Below, in pieces: positions 1 to 8,277 of a stretch of 64,000 nt of DNA. The notes under the pieces are model-generated. The model was not told the DNA's origin. It did not search any database and saw only the letters and a list, made by a program, of their open reading frames with translations. Location: positions 67,869-131,868 of the forward strand of contig CAUJEN010000027.1 in NCBI GenBank assembly GCA_963169765.1, written 5' to 3'. The position numbers and the translations under genes are program-made. The stretch's first letter is position 1; each line of letters opens with the position of its first letter. Origin of the DNA: QWHO01 sp021404945 (GTDB lineage Bacteria; Vulcanimicrobiota; Xenobia; Xenobiales; QWHO01).

Positions 1-99
1 CACAACTGCCTGGCCGAGGCTTATGAGAACTACTGCATCATCCATGCCATCGAACGATCAGTGCGCGAGGGTCAACCGGTGGGGGTCAATCCGGAGTAG
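1..99 (+). CDS. C-terminal end of a probable Gfo/Idh/MocA-family oxidoreductase (partial)
   Basis: The frame is open from the window edge to a TAG stop and gives 32 residues. It contains CLAEAYENYC followed by AIERSVREGQPV, which resembles the C-terminal helix of Gfo/Idh/MocA NAD(P)-dependent sugar or inositol dehydrogenases, where a conserved ENY is followed by a helix ending in G-x-P-V. The NAD-binding domain lies outside the window. The assignment rests on this short tail, so the family is tentative, but the codon choice and the clean stop just before a terminator make it a real gene end. Confidence 0.5.
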   Translation, partial: HNCLAEAYENYCIIHAIERSVREGQPVGVNPE

Positions 100-106
100 A
101 GTCTGC

Positions 107-135
107 AAAGAAAAACCCTCCCTTTGCGGGGAGGG
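107..135 (-). terminator. Rho-independent terminator for the EF-hand gene
   Basis: On the minus strand, CCCTCCC and GGGAGGG form a 7-bp GC stem around a 6-nt loop, followed directly by TTTTTCTTTG. It sits 28 bases past the stop of the minus-strand gene that ends at 163. It also lies just past the plus-strand stop at 99, so it may serve both genes, but only the minus side has the T run. Confidence 0.8.
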
Positions 136-162
136 CGCACACGAGGTGGGACTCGGCTTGAA

Positions 163-810
163 TCAGTGGCAACGGCAGGGCAGCGGCTGCGGGTAGGGGG
201 GCTGGCACCAGTTCCACTTGTTGCTGACCCGGCTGTTGTTGTTGGAGGGGTCGACGAAGTCGAGCCGGCCGCGACCGAAGCCCGGGGTCGGGAAATCGTA
301 AGGGCTGTGGTTCTCCCACGGCTGGAACTGGCCGTCACGATTGCGGTCGACCAGCACGCGACCTCCGGCCGAGCTCAGCTCATTGGCATCCAGGCGACCG
401 TCCTGATTGCGGTCATACTGGGCCATCTCGCGCTGCCGGCGCTGGCCGGAGATGCGCTCGCAGAAGCTGGTCTTGCCGTCACCGTTGGCGTCATAGTTGC
501 CGCCGAAGGCTTTCAGGCGAGTGTTTGATTCCTCGATCTCCTCGTTGGTGACTTTGCCGTCGCGGTTGATGTCGAAGGCCAGCACGCCGTCCTGGCCTCG
601 GTTGTAGCGCCCGTCACCATTCAGGTCCAGCCCGTAGCCCTTGACCGGGTCGAATCCCCAGCAGCCCTTCCGCTCGGTCCCCACCCAGGAGTCGGGCAAG
701 TTCTCGGTGTTCGGCCCGCGGTTCCAGGGCCCGGGCCAGGGACGCGGCTCAGGCGGGTACGGGCAAGGCAGGGGTTGGGGGTGACAGCCACCGGGAGCGA
801 TAGTGCACAT
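163..810 (-). CDS. EF-hand-type calcium-binding protein with Cys/Pro-rich ends
   Basis: 215 residues. It has four or five EF-hand loops: DLNGDGRYNRGQD, DINRDGKVTNEE, DANGDGKTSFCE, DRNQDGRLDANE and a final DRNRDGQF, all matching DxNxDGx..E calcium loops. No signal peptide or membrane segment is visible. The protein is bracketed by near-identical Cys motifs, CHPQPLPC near the N-terminus and PQPLPCRC at the C-terminus, which suggests covalent or metal-mediated closure of the chain. I chose ATG 810 because GGAGG lies 8 bases upstream; a GTG 15 bases earlier would overlap that site. An AT-rich region upstream (about 880-985) probably carries the promoter. A calcium-responsive structural or sensor role is inference. 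Confidence 0.7.
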   Translation of the reverse strand: MCTIAPGGCHPQPLPCPYPPEPRPWPGPWNRGPNTENLPDSWVGTERKGCWGFDPVKGYGLDLNGDGRYNRGQDGVLAFDINRDGKVTNEEIEESNTRLKAFGGNYDANGDGKTSFCERISGQRRQREMAQYDRNQDGRLDANELSSAGGRVLVDRNRDGQFQPWENHSPYDFPTPGFGRGRLDFVDPSNNNSRVSNKWNWCQPPYPQPLPCRCH

Positions 811-825
811 TCTGACAACCTCCAC

Positions 826-1239
826 GTTTTTTTTCTCTCCGAGGGGTGTATCCCGACCCTGGCCATGGTTGTCTATCCGGTTTTGTTTCCAACAGCTTAA
901 AAATATATGAACATTTCCTGAGATCAGACCGATAAATCTCCTTCAAACAAAGAGAAAAACTGACACCAAAGAATGTCTTTTTTAACGACCGCGGGAGCGA
1001 GCCTTCCGACCGGGCCGAGCAAAACCCGTCGTCGACAGGTCGACAGCGACCCCAGCCAATCAGGCCGATGGACTGCCCGGCGAGGAGAGTTCCGTTTGGA
1101 ACCCTGTTAACAGCAGGTTCACAACCCCGACCAGGTCGGCCGGGTATGATCTGGGTGTCGAGCAGCCGGTCCGCCAGAGGCCGCGGCGACGAATCCGAGG
1201 CGCACGAGTGGGGACAAGAGCGCTGCAGCCAGTTGGAGG
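826..1239. other. Non-coding stretch with an AT-rich promoter-like region
   Basis: No convincing gene is seen here. Bases 880-985 are much richer in A+T than the surroundings and include TATATTTTTAAG on the minus strand. This is the likely promoter area of the EF-hand gene, although no well-spaced -35/-10 pair could be fixed. A perfect 10-bp palindrome, CTGTTAACAG, lies at 1104-1113. The stretch from 1465 to 1593 likewise holds nothing recognisable. Confidence 0.35.
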
Positions 1240-1251
1240 TTGCAGGTCGAT

Positions 1252-1464
1252 ATGGTAACAGAGAACACCCTGACCGAGCAGGAAGCCCTGCTGCATGCGG
1301 CTGAGGAAGTTGTTTCCAGGGCCGCGATGACGGCCTTCCTCGAGAAGATCACCGATCGCCCCCGTCAGCTTTATCTGCGCGGGACGCGCACGTGGTGGGG
1401 CCACGATGCCCGCCGCACGTCCTGCAGCGAGACCAACGTGGTCTGGTGCCGCGACCGACGCTGA
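1252..1464 (+). CDS. Doubtful small ORF, possible gene remnant
   Basis: 70 residues from an ATG preceded by GGAGG about 13 bases upstream. The first 40 residues look like normal coding sequence (an acidic, helix-prone start with TENTLTEQEALLHAAEEVV). The last 30 residues are rich in Arg, Trp and Cys and look non-coding. This suggests a truncated or frameshifted remnant of a longer gene. No family was recognised. It lies alone in a 1.1-kb region without clear genes. Confidence 0.25.
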   Translation: MVTENTLTEQEALLHAAEEVVSRAAMTAFLEKITDRPRQLYLRGTRTWWGHDARRTSCSETNVVWCRDRR

Positions 1465-1593
1465 TGTGCTCGCCCTCTGGTCTTGCCCATTTGCACAAAC
1501 TGACGAAGGCTCCGTGACGAGGTTCCCGCTCGTTTGAGTGGGCCGACATTTTCGTCAGCCCCGCTCAGAAGCTCTTCACGGCAAGCGATGCTC

Positions 1594-1806
1594 TCAGGGG
1601 CCGGGCACTTCAACCGGACCTTCCTGGTAACGCGTCGGATCCATAGCTTTGAGATCATTGACCTTCAAGCCCTCGAAGAACGAGCGCGCTGGTGAGCGCT
1701 CAAATCCCTCCTGTGGTCCGGTCGCCAAACAGGCCACCAGGCGCTTGTCGGAGTCTTCGAACACGGCCACCAGATCCTCTGATTTGACGCCATCCTTCTC
1801 CGTCAC
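1594..1806 (-). CDS. Small hypothetical protein or gene fragment
   Basis: 70 residues from a GTG. The composition is protein-like throughout, with segments such as EDLVAVFEDSDKRLVACLA and SFFEGLKVNDLKAMDP, and third codon positions are GC-biased like the neighbours. No Shine-Dalgarno sequence precedes the GTG. The same frame continues upstream with GAPPVYHG, so this could be the end of a longer, broken gene. It runs divergently from the fadN-like gene, whose start is 120 bases away. No family was recognised. Confidence 0.33.
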   Translation of the reverse strand: MTEKDGVKSEDLVAVFEDSDKRLVACLATGPQEGFERSPARSFFEGLKVNDLKAMDPTRYQEGPVEVPGP

Positions 1807-1925
1807 GCCGTGGTAGACCGGCGGGGCACCAGTCTCAAAGGGTCGAGGTAGGACCCCGGACTCCCCCCGCGAAGCTGCTCGGACTTTCGGACCCGCCTGC
1901 GCGGGACCTCAGGAGGATCTCGACC

Positions 1926-4178
1926 ATGCCGCTGAGCATCCGCCGCGCCGCCGTCATCGGCGCCGGCACCATGGGGGCGGGCATCGCCGCCCAGCTCGCC
2001 AACGCCGGTATTCCCACCTTGCTGCTCGATATCCCCGGTCTGGGCGCCGACCGCAACGAGCCTGCCCGCAAGGGGCTGGAGCGGGCCCTCAAGAGCAAGC
2101 CCGCCGCCCTCATGGTAAGCGAGCGCGCTCAGCTCATCACGCTGGGCAACACCGAGGACGATCTCAGCAAGTTGTCCGAGGTGGACTGGGTGGTGGAGGC
2201 CATCCTGGAGAAGCTGGACGTAAAGCGCTCCATGCTCGAGAAGCTGGAGCAGAACGTGGGGGCGAGCACCATCGTCAGCTCCAACTCGAGCGGCATCCCC
2301 ATGGCGCTCCAGATCAAGGGACGCTCGGACGACTTCCGCAGGCGCTTTCTGGGCAGCCACTTCTTCAACCCGCCGCGCTATTTGCACTTGCTCGAGCTGA
2401 TCCCCACCAGAGAGACCGATCCCCACGTGCTGGCACGCCTGGCCAACTTCGGCGACCAGGTGCTGGGCAAAGGCGTGGTGCTGGCCAAAGACGTGCCGGG
2501 CTTCGCCGCCAACCGCATCGGCCTCTACGGCGTGGTGCGGGCCGTGCGGGCCATGGTGGACCTCAAGCTCACTCCCGACGTGGTGGACGTGCTCACCGGG
2601 CCTCTCATCGGGCGCCCCAAGAGCGCCACCTTCCGCACCATGGACCTCTCCGGCCTGGACATCTGCTACCAGGTGGCGCTCGACCTCAATAAAGCCACCG
2701 GCGAAGACTTCGCCGTGCCAGAGTTCTTCGCGAAACTGGTCGAAGAGAAGAAGTGGCTGGGGGACAAGACCGGAAGCGGGTTCTTCAAGAAGGTGAAGGG
2801 GGAAGACGGTGCTTCCAAGATCCTCACTCTCAACCTGGACAGCTTCGAGTACGAGGATCGGGGCAAGGTTCGCTTGGACGAGCTGGGCCCGATCCTCAAG
2901 CTGCCCACCCCGGAGCTGCGCGTGAAGGCTCTGCTGGAGGTGCCCGGGCCGATCGGCGAGTTCACCCGGCGCACCCAGTTCGAGCTGATCCACTACGCCG
3001 CCGGCAAGGTGGGCGAGGTGGCCGACACGGCTCAAGACGTGGACAATGCGATGAAATGGGGTTTTGGTTGGGATCTGGGGCCGTTGGAGATGGCCGAAGC
3101 GCTGGGTCAGGACGTGACGGGCGAGGCCTTCGGCAAGCTCGGGCTGGACACCATCAGCCTGCCTCCCCGGCCGACCGTCTCCAGCGGGCCCATCGTGCTG
3201 CGCCACCGCAAGGCCGGGCACACCGTGATCTCGCAGGCCGATGCCAGCCTGATCGACCTGGGCGACGGGGTGGCCTGCCTGGAGTTCCATTCGAAGGCCA
3301 ATTCCATCGGCCAGGGCGTGCTGGAGATGTTCGAGAAGGCCCACCAGGAGGTGGAGAAACACTTCCTGGGCCTGGTGGTGGGCAATCAGGGCGAAAACTT
3401 CTGCGCTGGAGCCGACCTGGGCATGCTGTTGCACCTGTCCTCCAACGCCCGGTGGGACGAGATCGACGTGGCCGTGCGCGCCTTCCAGGGGATGACCTCG
3501 AAGCTGCGCTACTGCCCCTACCCGGTCGTCTGCACCCCCTTCCGCATGGTCCTGGGGGGGGGCTGCGAGGTGGCCCTCTGGTCAGACGCCTGCCAGGCCG
3601 GGGCCGAGCTTTACACGGGGCTGGTGGAGATGGGAGTGGGAATCATTCCCGGCGGGGGCGGCACCACCGAGATGCTGATCCGCATGAATACAAAGCTCCA
3701 GCCCGGGGCCGACCCGTTCACGGCGGTGCGGGCGGCCTTCGAGCTGATCGCCATGGGCAAGGTCTCCACCAGCGCCCTGGAGGCGAAACAGTGGGGCTTT
3801 CTGACCGACCACGATGACATCACCTTCAACCAGGATCGCCTGATCAGCGAGGCCAAAACCCGGGTGCTGGAGCTGGTTCCCGGCTACACTCCCCCGCTGC
3901 GCCGCCAGGTGCAGGTGCTGGGCGAGGCGACCTACGCCAACCTGTGCCTGGCCGCCTGGATGATGAACCAGGCGGGCCAGATCACCGATTACGAGGTGCA
4001 TCTGGCCCGCGAGCTGGCCAAGATCCTTTCGGGCGGGGTGATGAACCGGCCCGACGTCGTGGACGAGCAGGTTCTGCTCGACCTCGAGCGCGAGGCCATC
4101 TTGCACCTGGTGGGGCAGGAGAAGACGCGCGAGCGCATCGGCTATACTTTGAAGACCGGCAAGACCCTGAGGAACTGA
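1926..4178 (+). CDS. fadN: Bifunctional 3-hydroxyacyl-CoA dehydrogenase / enoyl-CoA hydratase (FadN-type)
   Basis: 750 residues carrying two consecutive steps of fatty-acid beta-oxidation. The order is dehydrogenase first, then hydratase, as in Bacillus FadN and opposite to E. coli FadB. The NAD-binding Rossmann site is GAGTMGAG at residues 12-19. Typical 3HCDH signatures follow (GSHFFNPPRY and KDVPGFAANRIG). The crotonase part covers roughly 420-620. It has the oxyanion segment GENFCAGADLG and both catalytic Glu positions, in GGGCE (about 547) and in VEMGVGIIPGGGGT (about 567). AGGAGG lies 10 bases before the ATG. The thiolase 127 bases downstream completes the cycle; a strong hairpin separates the two genes. 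Confidence 0.92.
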   Translation: MPLSIRRAAVIGAGTMGAGIAAQLANAGIPTLLLDIPGLGADRNEPARKGLERALKSKPAALMVSERAQLITLGNTEDDLSKLSEVDWVVEAILEKLDVKRSMLEKLEQNVGASTIVSSNSSGIPMALQIKGRSDDFRRRFLGSHFFNPPRYLHLLELIPTRETDPHVLARLANFGDQVLGKGVVLAKDVPGFAANRIGLYGVVRAVRAMVDLKLTPDVVDVLTGPLIGRPKSATFRTMDLSGLDICYQVALDLNKATGEDFAVPEFFAKLVEEKKWLGDKTGSGFFKKVKGEDGASKILTLNLDSFEYEDRGKVRLDELGPILKLPTPELRVKALLEVPGPIGEFTRRTQFELIHYAAGKVGEVADTAQDVDNAMKWGFGWDLGPLEMAEALGQDVTGEAFGKLGLDTISLPPRPTVSSGPIVLRHRKAGHTVISQADASLIDLGDGVACLEFHSKANSIGQGVLEMFEKAHQEVEKHFLGLVVGNQGENFCAGADLGMLLHLSSNARWDEIDVAVRAFQGMTSKLRYCPYPVVCTPFRMVLGGGCEVALWSDACQAGAELYTGLVEMGVGIIPGGGGTTEMLIRMNTKLQPGADPFTAVRAAFELIAMGKVSTSALEAKQWGFLTDHDDITFNQDRLISEAKTRVLELVPGYTPPLRRQVQVLGEATYANLCLAAWMMNQAGQITDYEVHLARELAKILSGGVMNRPDVVDEQVLLDLEREAILHLVGQEKTRERIGYTLKTGKTLRN

Positions 4179-4247
4179 CTTCGGTGCCTGGACCGTAACC
4201 CGGAACCAGCGGTGAGAAAGCTGTTTCGAACCGCTCCCAAGCTGATG

Positions 4248-4272
4248 GGGCATGGCCCACGGGCCGATGCCC
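4248..4272 (+). promoter_or_regulatory. Intercistronic stem-loop between fadN and fadA
   Basis: GGGCAT-GGCCC pairs with GGGCC-G-ATGCCC around a 2-nt loop, giving an 11-bp stem with one bulged G. It sits inside the 127-bp gap between the two beta-oxidation genes. No T run follows, so it is not a classic terminator. A role in mRNA stability or partial attenuation is inference. Confidence 0.45.
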
Positions 4273-4305
4273 GACCTGATCTGAACAGGCTGTGAGGAAG
4301 GTAGA

Positions 4306-5475
4306 ATGCAAGAAGTTGTCATCGTCAGCGCGGTGCGCACCCCCATCGGACGCGGGATCAAAGGAACCCTGGCCGCCACCCGGCCCGACGATCTGGCCGC
4401 CCTGGTCATCGGGGAGGCGGTCAAGCGCTCCGGAATCGACCCGATCTCGGTGGAGGACGTGATCATGGGTTGCGCCATGCCCGAGGGCGAGCAGGGTCTG
4501 AACGTGGCCCGGCTGGCCAGTCTGCTGGCCGGCCTGCCGGAGAAGACAGCCGCTGTCACCGTCAACCGCTTCTGCGCCAGCGGCCTGCAGGCCATCGCGC
4601 AGGGCGCCGCCGCCATCGCCGTGGGCTCGGCCGAGGTGGTGGTGGCGGGAGGGGTGGAGTCCATGAGCATGGTGCCCATGGGAGGAAACAAGCCCTCCAC
4701 CAACCTGGGTCTCTTCGTGAAGCGCCCGGGCACCTACATGGGGATGGGAGTCACGGCCGAGAATCTGTCCGCCAAATTCCAGATTTCGCGCCAGGAAGCA
4801 GACGAGTTCGCCCTGCGCAGCCACCAGTTGGCAGCTTCCGCCCAGGACAAAGGTTCCTTCCAGGACGAGCTGCTCACCGTGCCGGTGCGCGTTGACACCC
4901 GTCACGGGGTGACCGTTGAAACCCGGATGATCCCCTTCTCCAGCGACGAGCTGGTGCGCCGCGATACCTCGCTGGAACGCCTGGCAGCCCTCAAGCCGGC
5001 CTTCAAGACCGATGGCACCGTGACCCCGGGCAACTCCTCCCCCATCTCCGACGGCGCCGCCGCGGTGGTGCTGATGGGCGCCGAGACGGCAAAAAAACGC
5101 GGCCTGACGCCGCTGGGCACCTTCCTGCACTACGCTGTGGCCGGCGTCCCCCCCGAGTACATGGGGATCGGTCCCGTCCACGCCGTGCCGCGCGTGCTCG
5201 ACCGGGCCGGGGTCAACCTCAAGGATCTGGCCCTGATCGAGCTCAACGAGGCCTTTGCGGCCCAGGCGCTGGCGGTGCTGCGCGAGCTGCGTCTTCCGCT
5301 GGAGAGGGTCAACCCCAACGGGGGCGCCATCGCCCTCGGTCACCCGCTGGGCTGCTCCGGGGCCAGGCTGGTGGTCACCGCTCTGAGCGAGCTCAAGCGC
5401 CGTGGAGGTGGGCTGGGCCTGGTCACCATGTGCGTAGGGGGAGGCCAGGGCGCGGCCGGACTGCTACGGGTGTGA
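4306..5475 (+). CDS. fadA: Acetyl-CoA C-acyltransferase (3-ketoacyl-CoA thiolase)
   Basis: 389 residues, the normal length for a degradative thiolase. It cleaves 3-ketoacyl-CoA to acetyl-CoA plus a shortened acyl-CoA, the last step of beta-oxidation. The nucleophilic Cys90 lies in VNRFCASGLQ. The His motif GGAIALGHPLGCSG and the C-terminal acid/base Cys in MCVGGGQGAAG are intact, as is the thiolase segment AGGVESMSMVPMG. A GAGGAAGG ribosome site precedes the ATG. Together with the upstream FadN-type enzyme it forms a two-gene beta-oxidation unit. Confidence 0.93.
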   Translation: MQEVVIVSAVRTPIGRGIKGTLAATRPDDLAALVIGEAVKRSGIDPISVEDVIMGCAMPEGEQGLNVARLASLLAGLPEKTAAVTVNRFCASGLQAIAQGAAAIAVGSAEVVVAGGVESMSMVPMGGNKPSTNLGLFVKRPGTYMGMGVTAENLSAKFQISRQEADEFALRSHQLAASAQDKGSFQDELLTVPVRVDTRHGVTVETRMIPFSSDELVRRDTSLERLAALKPAFKTDGTVTPGNSSPISDGAAAVVLMGAETAKKRGLTPLGTFLHYAVAGVPPEYMGIGPVHAVPRVLDRAGVNLKDLALIELNEAFAAQALAVLRELRLPLERVNPNGGAIALGHPLGCSGARLVVTALSELKRRGGGLGLVTMCVGGGQGAAGLLRV

Positions 5476-5518
5476 TCGACGTTCTTCCGACCCGCCGCGC
5501 GGCCCCACCACTGGATGT

Positions 5519-5836
5519 TCAGCGAGTAGCCTCCAGGGAAGCGTGCTGGTCGAGATAGCGTCGCAGCAGAGTTCCCAGGGGCACGAACAGAGAGGCCATC
5601 AGACCCCACAAGACCACGATGGTCAGGTAGAGGTTCACGTGCAGCGGTCGGGGCCCCTGAATGAAGTCGTCATCATTGAAGAACACGTCCACGTTTGGGG
5701 GTGGAACTTCGATGCGATAGGAGACCGCTACCAGCACGCTGGCGAGGCCCAGAAGGCGCAGGACGAAGGTGGAGTCGGCACTCTGTCCGGGAGGGCGGGC
5801 CAGGTCCACGCCCATCCCCAGAAAGCAAGAGAGCAC
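5519..5836 (-). CDS. Small two-helix membrane protein; N-terminus uncertain
   Basis: 105 residues from a GTG without a good ribosome site. Two membrane segments are visible, FVLRLLGLASVLVAVSY and LYLTIVVLWGLMASLFVPL, separated by a polar region with NVDVFFNDDD. The DNA just upstream, in another frame, also reads like a membrane protein (LLFIRWIPDAVHVLAFMGN). The gene may therefore be longer and carry a frameshift near 5830-5850. No family was recognised. It lies downstream of the amidohydrolase on the same strand. Confidence 0.45.
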   Translation of the reverse strand: MLSCFLGMGVDLARPPGQSADSTFVLRLLGLASVLVAVSYRIEVPPPNVDVFFNDDDFIQGPRPLHVNLYLTIVVLWGLMASLFVPLGTLLRRYLDQHASLEATR

Positions 5837-5970
5837 AGGGAATTGCCCATGAATGCGAGGACGTGGACGGCGTCGGGTATCCAGCGGATGAAGAGTAGCT
5901 CAGGAAGCTGACCACGGGCAGGTTTGCGGTAACGCCTGGTGCGCGACTCATCTTGCAGAGCTGGCGCCGA

Positions 5971-6897
5971 TCAGGCCGGAACCATCTGGCCCAGCACGCG
6001 TTGGAGATTGCCACCGAGCACCTTCTCCAACTCGTCGTGGCCAAATCCCGCCCGGGCAAAAACCTCCATCTGCTGCTGGACGACGTCGGCGCGGAAGCCA
6101 CGGGGGAAGAAGCTGGAGTCGGAGCCGAACAGAATGCGATCCACGCCCATCACCTCCACGGCCCGCTTGAGGGCGGTCAAGGGGGTCAACTCGGGCAAAT
6201 AGCGCGCCCAGCCGCCGATGCCCGAGGTGTCGGTGTAAACGTTCGCGCACATGTCGGCCAGCATCAAAAGCTCGCGCAACAGGCCCGAGCCCAGGTGGGG
6301 CACGATGAAGCGGATGTTGGGGAAGCTGGCCGCCGGCTTCTGCAATTCGAGCGGGTTGGCCATCTCGCCGGCAAAGGGAGATCTCAAGCCCATGCGAGTT
6401 CGGAAAGCAACCTTGAGAGCCCCGCAGTGCACAAAAATGCAGAGTCGATGCTCATCGGCCGCCTCGTAGAGGGGATAGAGCGCCCGGTCGCTGGCCCGGT
6501 AGCCGTGCATGGCCGGGAAGAGCAGGATGCCCTTCAACCCCTGGTCGACCACGCGCTGAACAGCCTCGACCTTGTCACTGCCAACCGGGTTGACCATTGC
6601 AAAGCCGATCAGCCGGTCACGGTAGGCCCGGCAGGCGGCCCCAACAGGGTATTCCTCGTCCGGCAGGCTGCCGAAGATGATGGATTGAGCGACCCGATTC
6701 TTGTCCATCTCCGAGACCCAGCGCCCGGCCAGCCAGGCCGGATCGGGATCGGGCATCTCCCACCCAAGCCTCTCGCCGGCCTGAGCCACCGAGCCGCTGC
6801 CATCGGGCTCAACCAGACCGGCCTCCAGGGCCAGCTTCTGGAAAAAGCTGTAGGAAAGAAAGTGCGTATGAGCATCGCGAACAACGTGAGCAAACAT
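5971..6897 (-). CDS. Metal-dependent amidohydrolase (amidohydrolase-2 family, TIM barrel)
   Basis: 308 residues. The N-terminal HTHF metal site follows strand 1 (RDAHTHF). Further metal or catalytic positions are visible as FVHCG, VPHLGSG and the late LFGSDSSFFPRGF Asp. This order matches the amidohydrolase-2 group (ACMSD/LigW-like hydrolases and decarboxylases). The substrate cannot be told from sequence. No signal peptide is present, so it is cytoplasmic. The gene stands between two minus-strand unknowns and gives no pathway context. Confidence 0.8.
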   Translation of the reverse strand: MFAHVVRDAHTHFLSYSFFQKLALEAGLVEPDGSGSVAQAGERLGWEMPDPDPAWLAGRWVSEMDKNRVAQSIIFGSLPDEEYPVGAACRAYRDRLIGFAMVNPVGSDKVEAVQRVVDQGLKGILLFPAMHGYRASDRALYPLYEAADEHRLCIFVHCGALKVAFRTRMGLRSPFAGEMANPLELQKPAASFPNIRFIVPHLGSGLLRELLMLADMCANVYTDTSGIGGWARYLPELTPLTALKRAVEVMGVDRILFGSDSSFFPRGFRADVVQQQMEVFARAGFGHDELEKVLGGNLQRVLGQMVPA

Positions 6898-6994
6898 GCG
6901 GGGGCATTTCGTGCTCGACGGCGCGAGCCCTGCGGGCCGGGAGGCATCCGGCGATCTTCTGCAACGCCTCCGGCCGCCTGACCGTTCCTGATTG

Positions 6995-8248
6995 TCAACC
7001 TCCGGGGGAGCGATGCCGCAGCAGCGATCCGCCGATCACCAATCTCCCGGCCTGCTCGCCGATGGCGACGGGACCGGCCGTGACGGCTCCTGCGAGCTGC
7101 CCGCGAAGGGCCCGATCCAACGCCTGCTCGACGCTACTCGCCTGGCTCAGAGCCTGGAAGTAGGTTTCGGCGGCGCCCAGGAAACCTAGCTCGCCGATCA
7201 CTGTGGACAACCGCTGCAGTCCCGCCAGCGCCCCGTCCCAGTCCTCACCCTGGTAGCTCCAGGCGGCCGGAAAGGCCGCGTTGGCCTGCGCGGCTCGCAC
7301 GTTCCGAAGGTCGTTCAGACGAGGCAGACCCGCTTCTCCCGCCGCTTGGAGTGTCATGAAGGCGTCCAGGTCCGCGTTCAGACGGCCGAAGAGGGCCGGC
7401 GACCAGTCAGGGCGGAAGTCTTCTTTCAAGGCGTTGAGCTTCTTCAAGCAGTCCACCAGCCCGCTGCTGGGCGTCAGGGGCTCCAGCCATTTGCGGCCGG
7501 CCTGGAACTCTTCCTCGCTACCGCAACCAAAAAGCTGCAAACCCTGTCTGGCCTTACCATCGGCATAGAAGTCGGTGCCCCGGTGCAGAGCCAGATAACG
7601 CTCGGCCAGCTGGCTCAAACTGACCCTCGGCCCGGCCAGGCCGGCCAGCTCGCCGGCCAGACTCTCATGGCAGAGCCGGCCTGGTTGCAAGCGCTCCAGC
7701 ACACTGTCGATCTCGGCCAGGGTCTCGGCCGTCCTGCCCCGTCGGACCCCCTCAGCCAGGTAAGGATAGAAGGCCAGGCTTTCCCATTCCTTGAGCCTGG
7801 CGAGCTGGGGATAATCGCCCTGGGAAGCCAGGTGCGCCAGCAGAATGCTGCGGACTCGTTTCCCGGCGGCTTCGCAAGAGCGGCCGAAACGGCCCGCATC
7901 GAAGCCCTCGACCAGGTCCAGCGCCTCCTGCGGGGTGAGCTTCTTGAGCTGACGGGCGAAGTCGGCCATTTCGTAGGCAAAGCGCACCTCAGGGTGGACC
8001 GACATCCTGGCCCACTGCTCCTGATCAAGAGGGGCCGAGAGCAGCAGGGCCTGGGCGGTCGCCTCGTCCTGGCGAGCGAGCAGGCCGGGAACCAGCTCGG
8101 GGTCACCGGCCGCCAGACGGCCCACGGGGCCGCGCCAGGTGGCCAGCGACAGGTGCTTCTTGTCTCCCTCGAGCAAGGCTTGCTGCAGGCGCCGGCGCTG
8201 CTCCAGGCTGACCGACCCGGGAGTCTGACGAGCCACTGCATCGAGCAA
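6995..8248 (-). CDS. Unknown 417-residue helical protein with C-terminal GG motif
   Basis: The protein is rich in Leu, Ala and Arg and appears mainly helical, with degenerate repeated helix pairs and no membrane span or signal peptide. It matches no family I know. Its last 15 residues, LVIGGSLLRHRSPGG, carry the [VI]GGxx[VL]x[RH]R pattern shared with three other proteins in this window. The start is set at TTG 8248. The frame is open upstream into the EcsC gene but offers no other start codon. A GGAG lies about 12 bases before the TTG. The gene is 29 bases behind the EcsC gene and is probably co-transcribed with it. Confidence 0.65.
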   Translation of the reverse strand: MLDAVARQTPGSVSLEQRRRLQQALLEGDKKHLSLATWRGPVGRLAAGDPELVPGLLARQDEATAQALLLSAPLDQEQWARMSVHPEVRFAYEMADFARQLKKLTPQEALDLVEGFDAGRFGRSCEAAGKRVRSILLAHLASQGDYPQLARLKEWESLAFYPYLAEGVRRGRTAETLAEIDSVLERLQPGRLCHESLAGELAGLAGPRVSLSQLAERYLALHRGTDFYADGKARQGLQLFGCGSEEEFQAGRKWLEPLTPSSGLVDCLKKLNALKEDFRPDWSPALFGRLNADLDAFMTLQAAGEAGLPRLNDLRNVRAAQANAAFPAAWSYQGEDWDGALAGLQRLSTVIGELGFLGAAETYFQALSQASSVEQALDRALRGQLAGAVTAGPVAIGEQAGRLVIGGSLLRHRSPGG

Positions 8249-8277
8249 CGCGAAAGCCCACTCCGAGCCCCGGCCGC

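Noticed and set aside
749..946. 65-residue minus-strand ORF starting TTG in the AT-rich region
   Set aside because: It overlaps the EF-hand gene start in another frame and turns into shadow sequence after 20 residues.
1803..3434. 543-residue minus-strand open frame
   Set aside because: Antisense to the FadN-type gene. Composition is of the shadow type.
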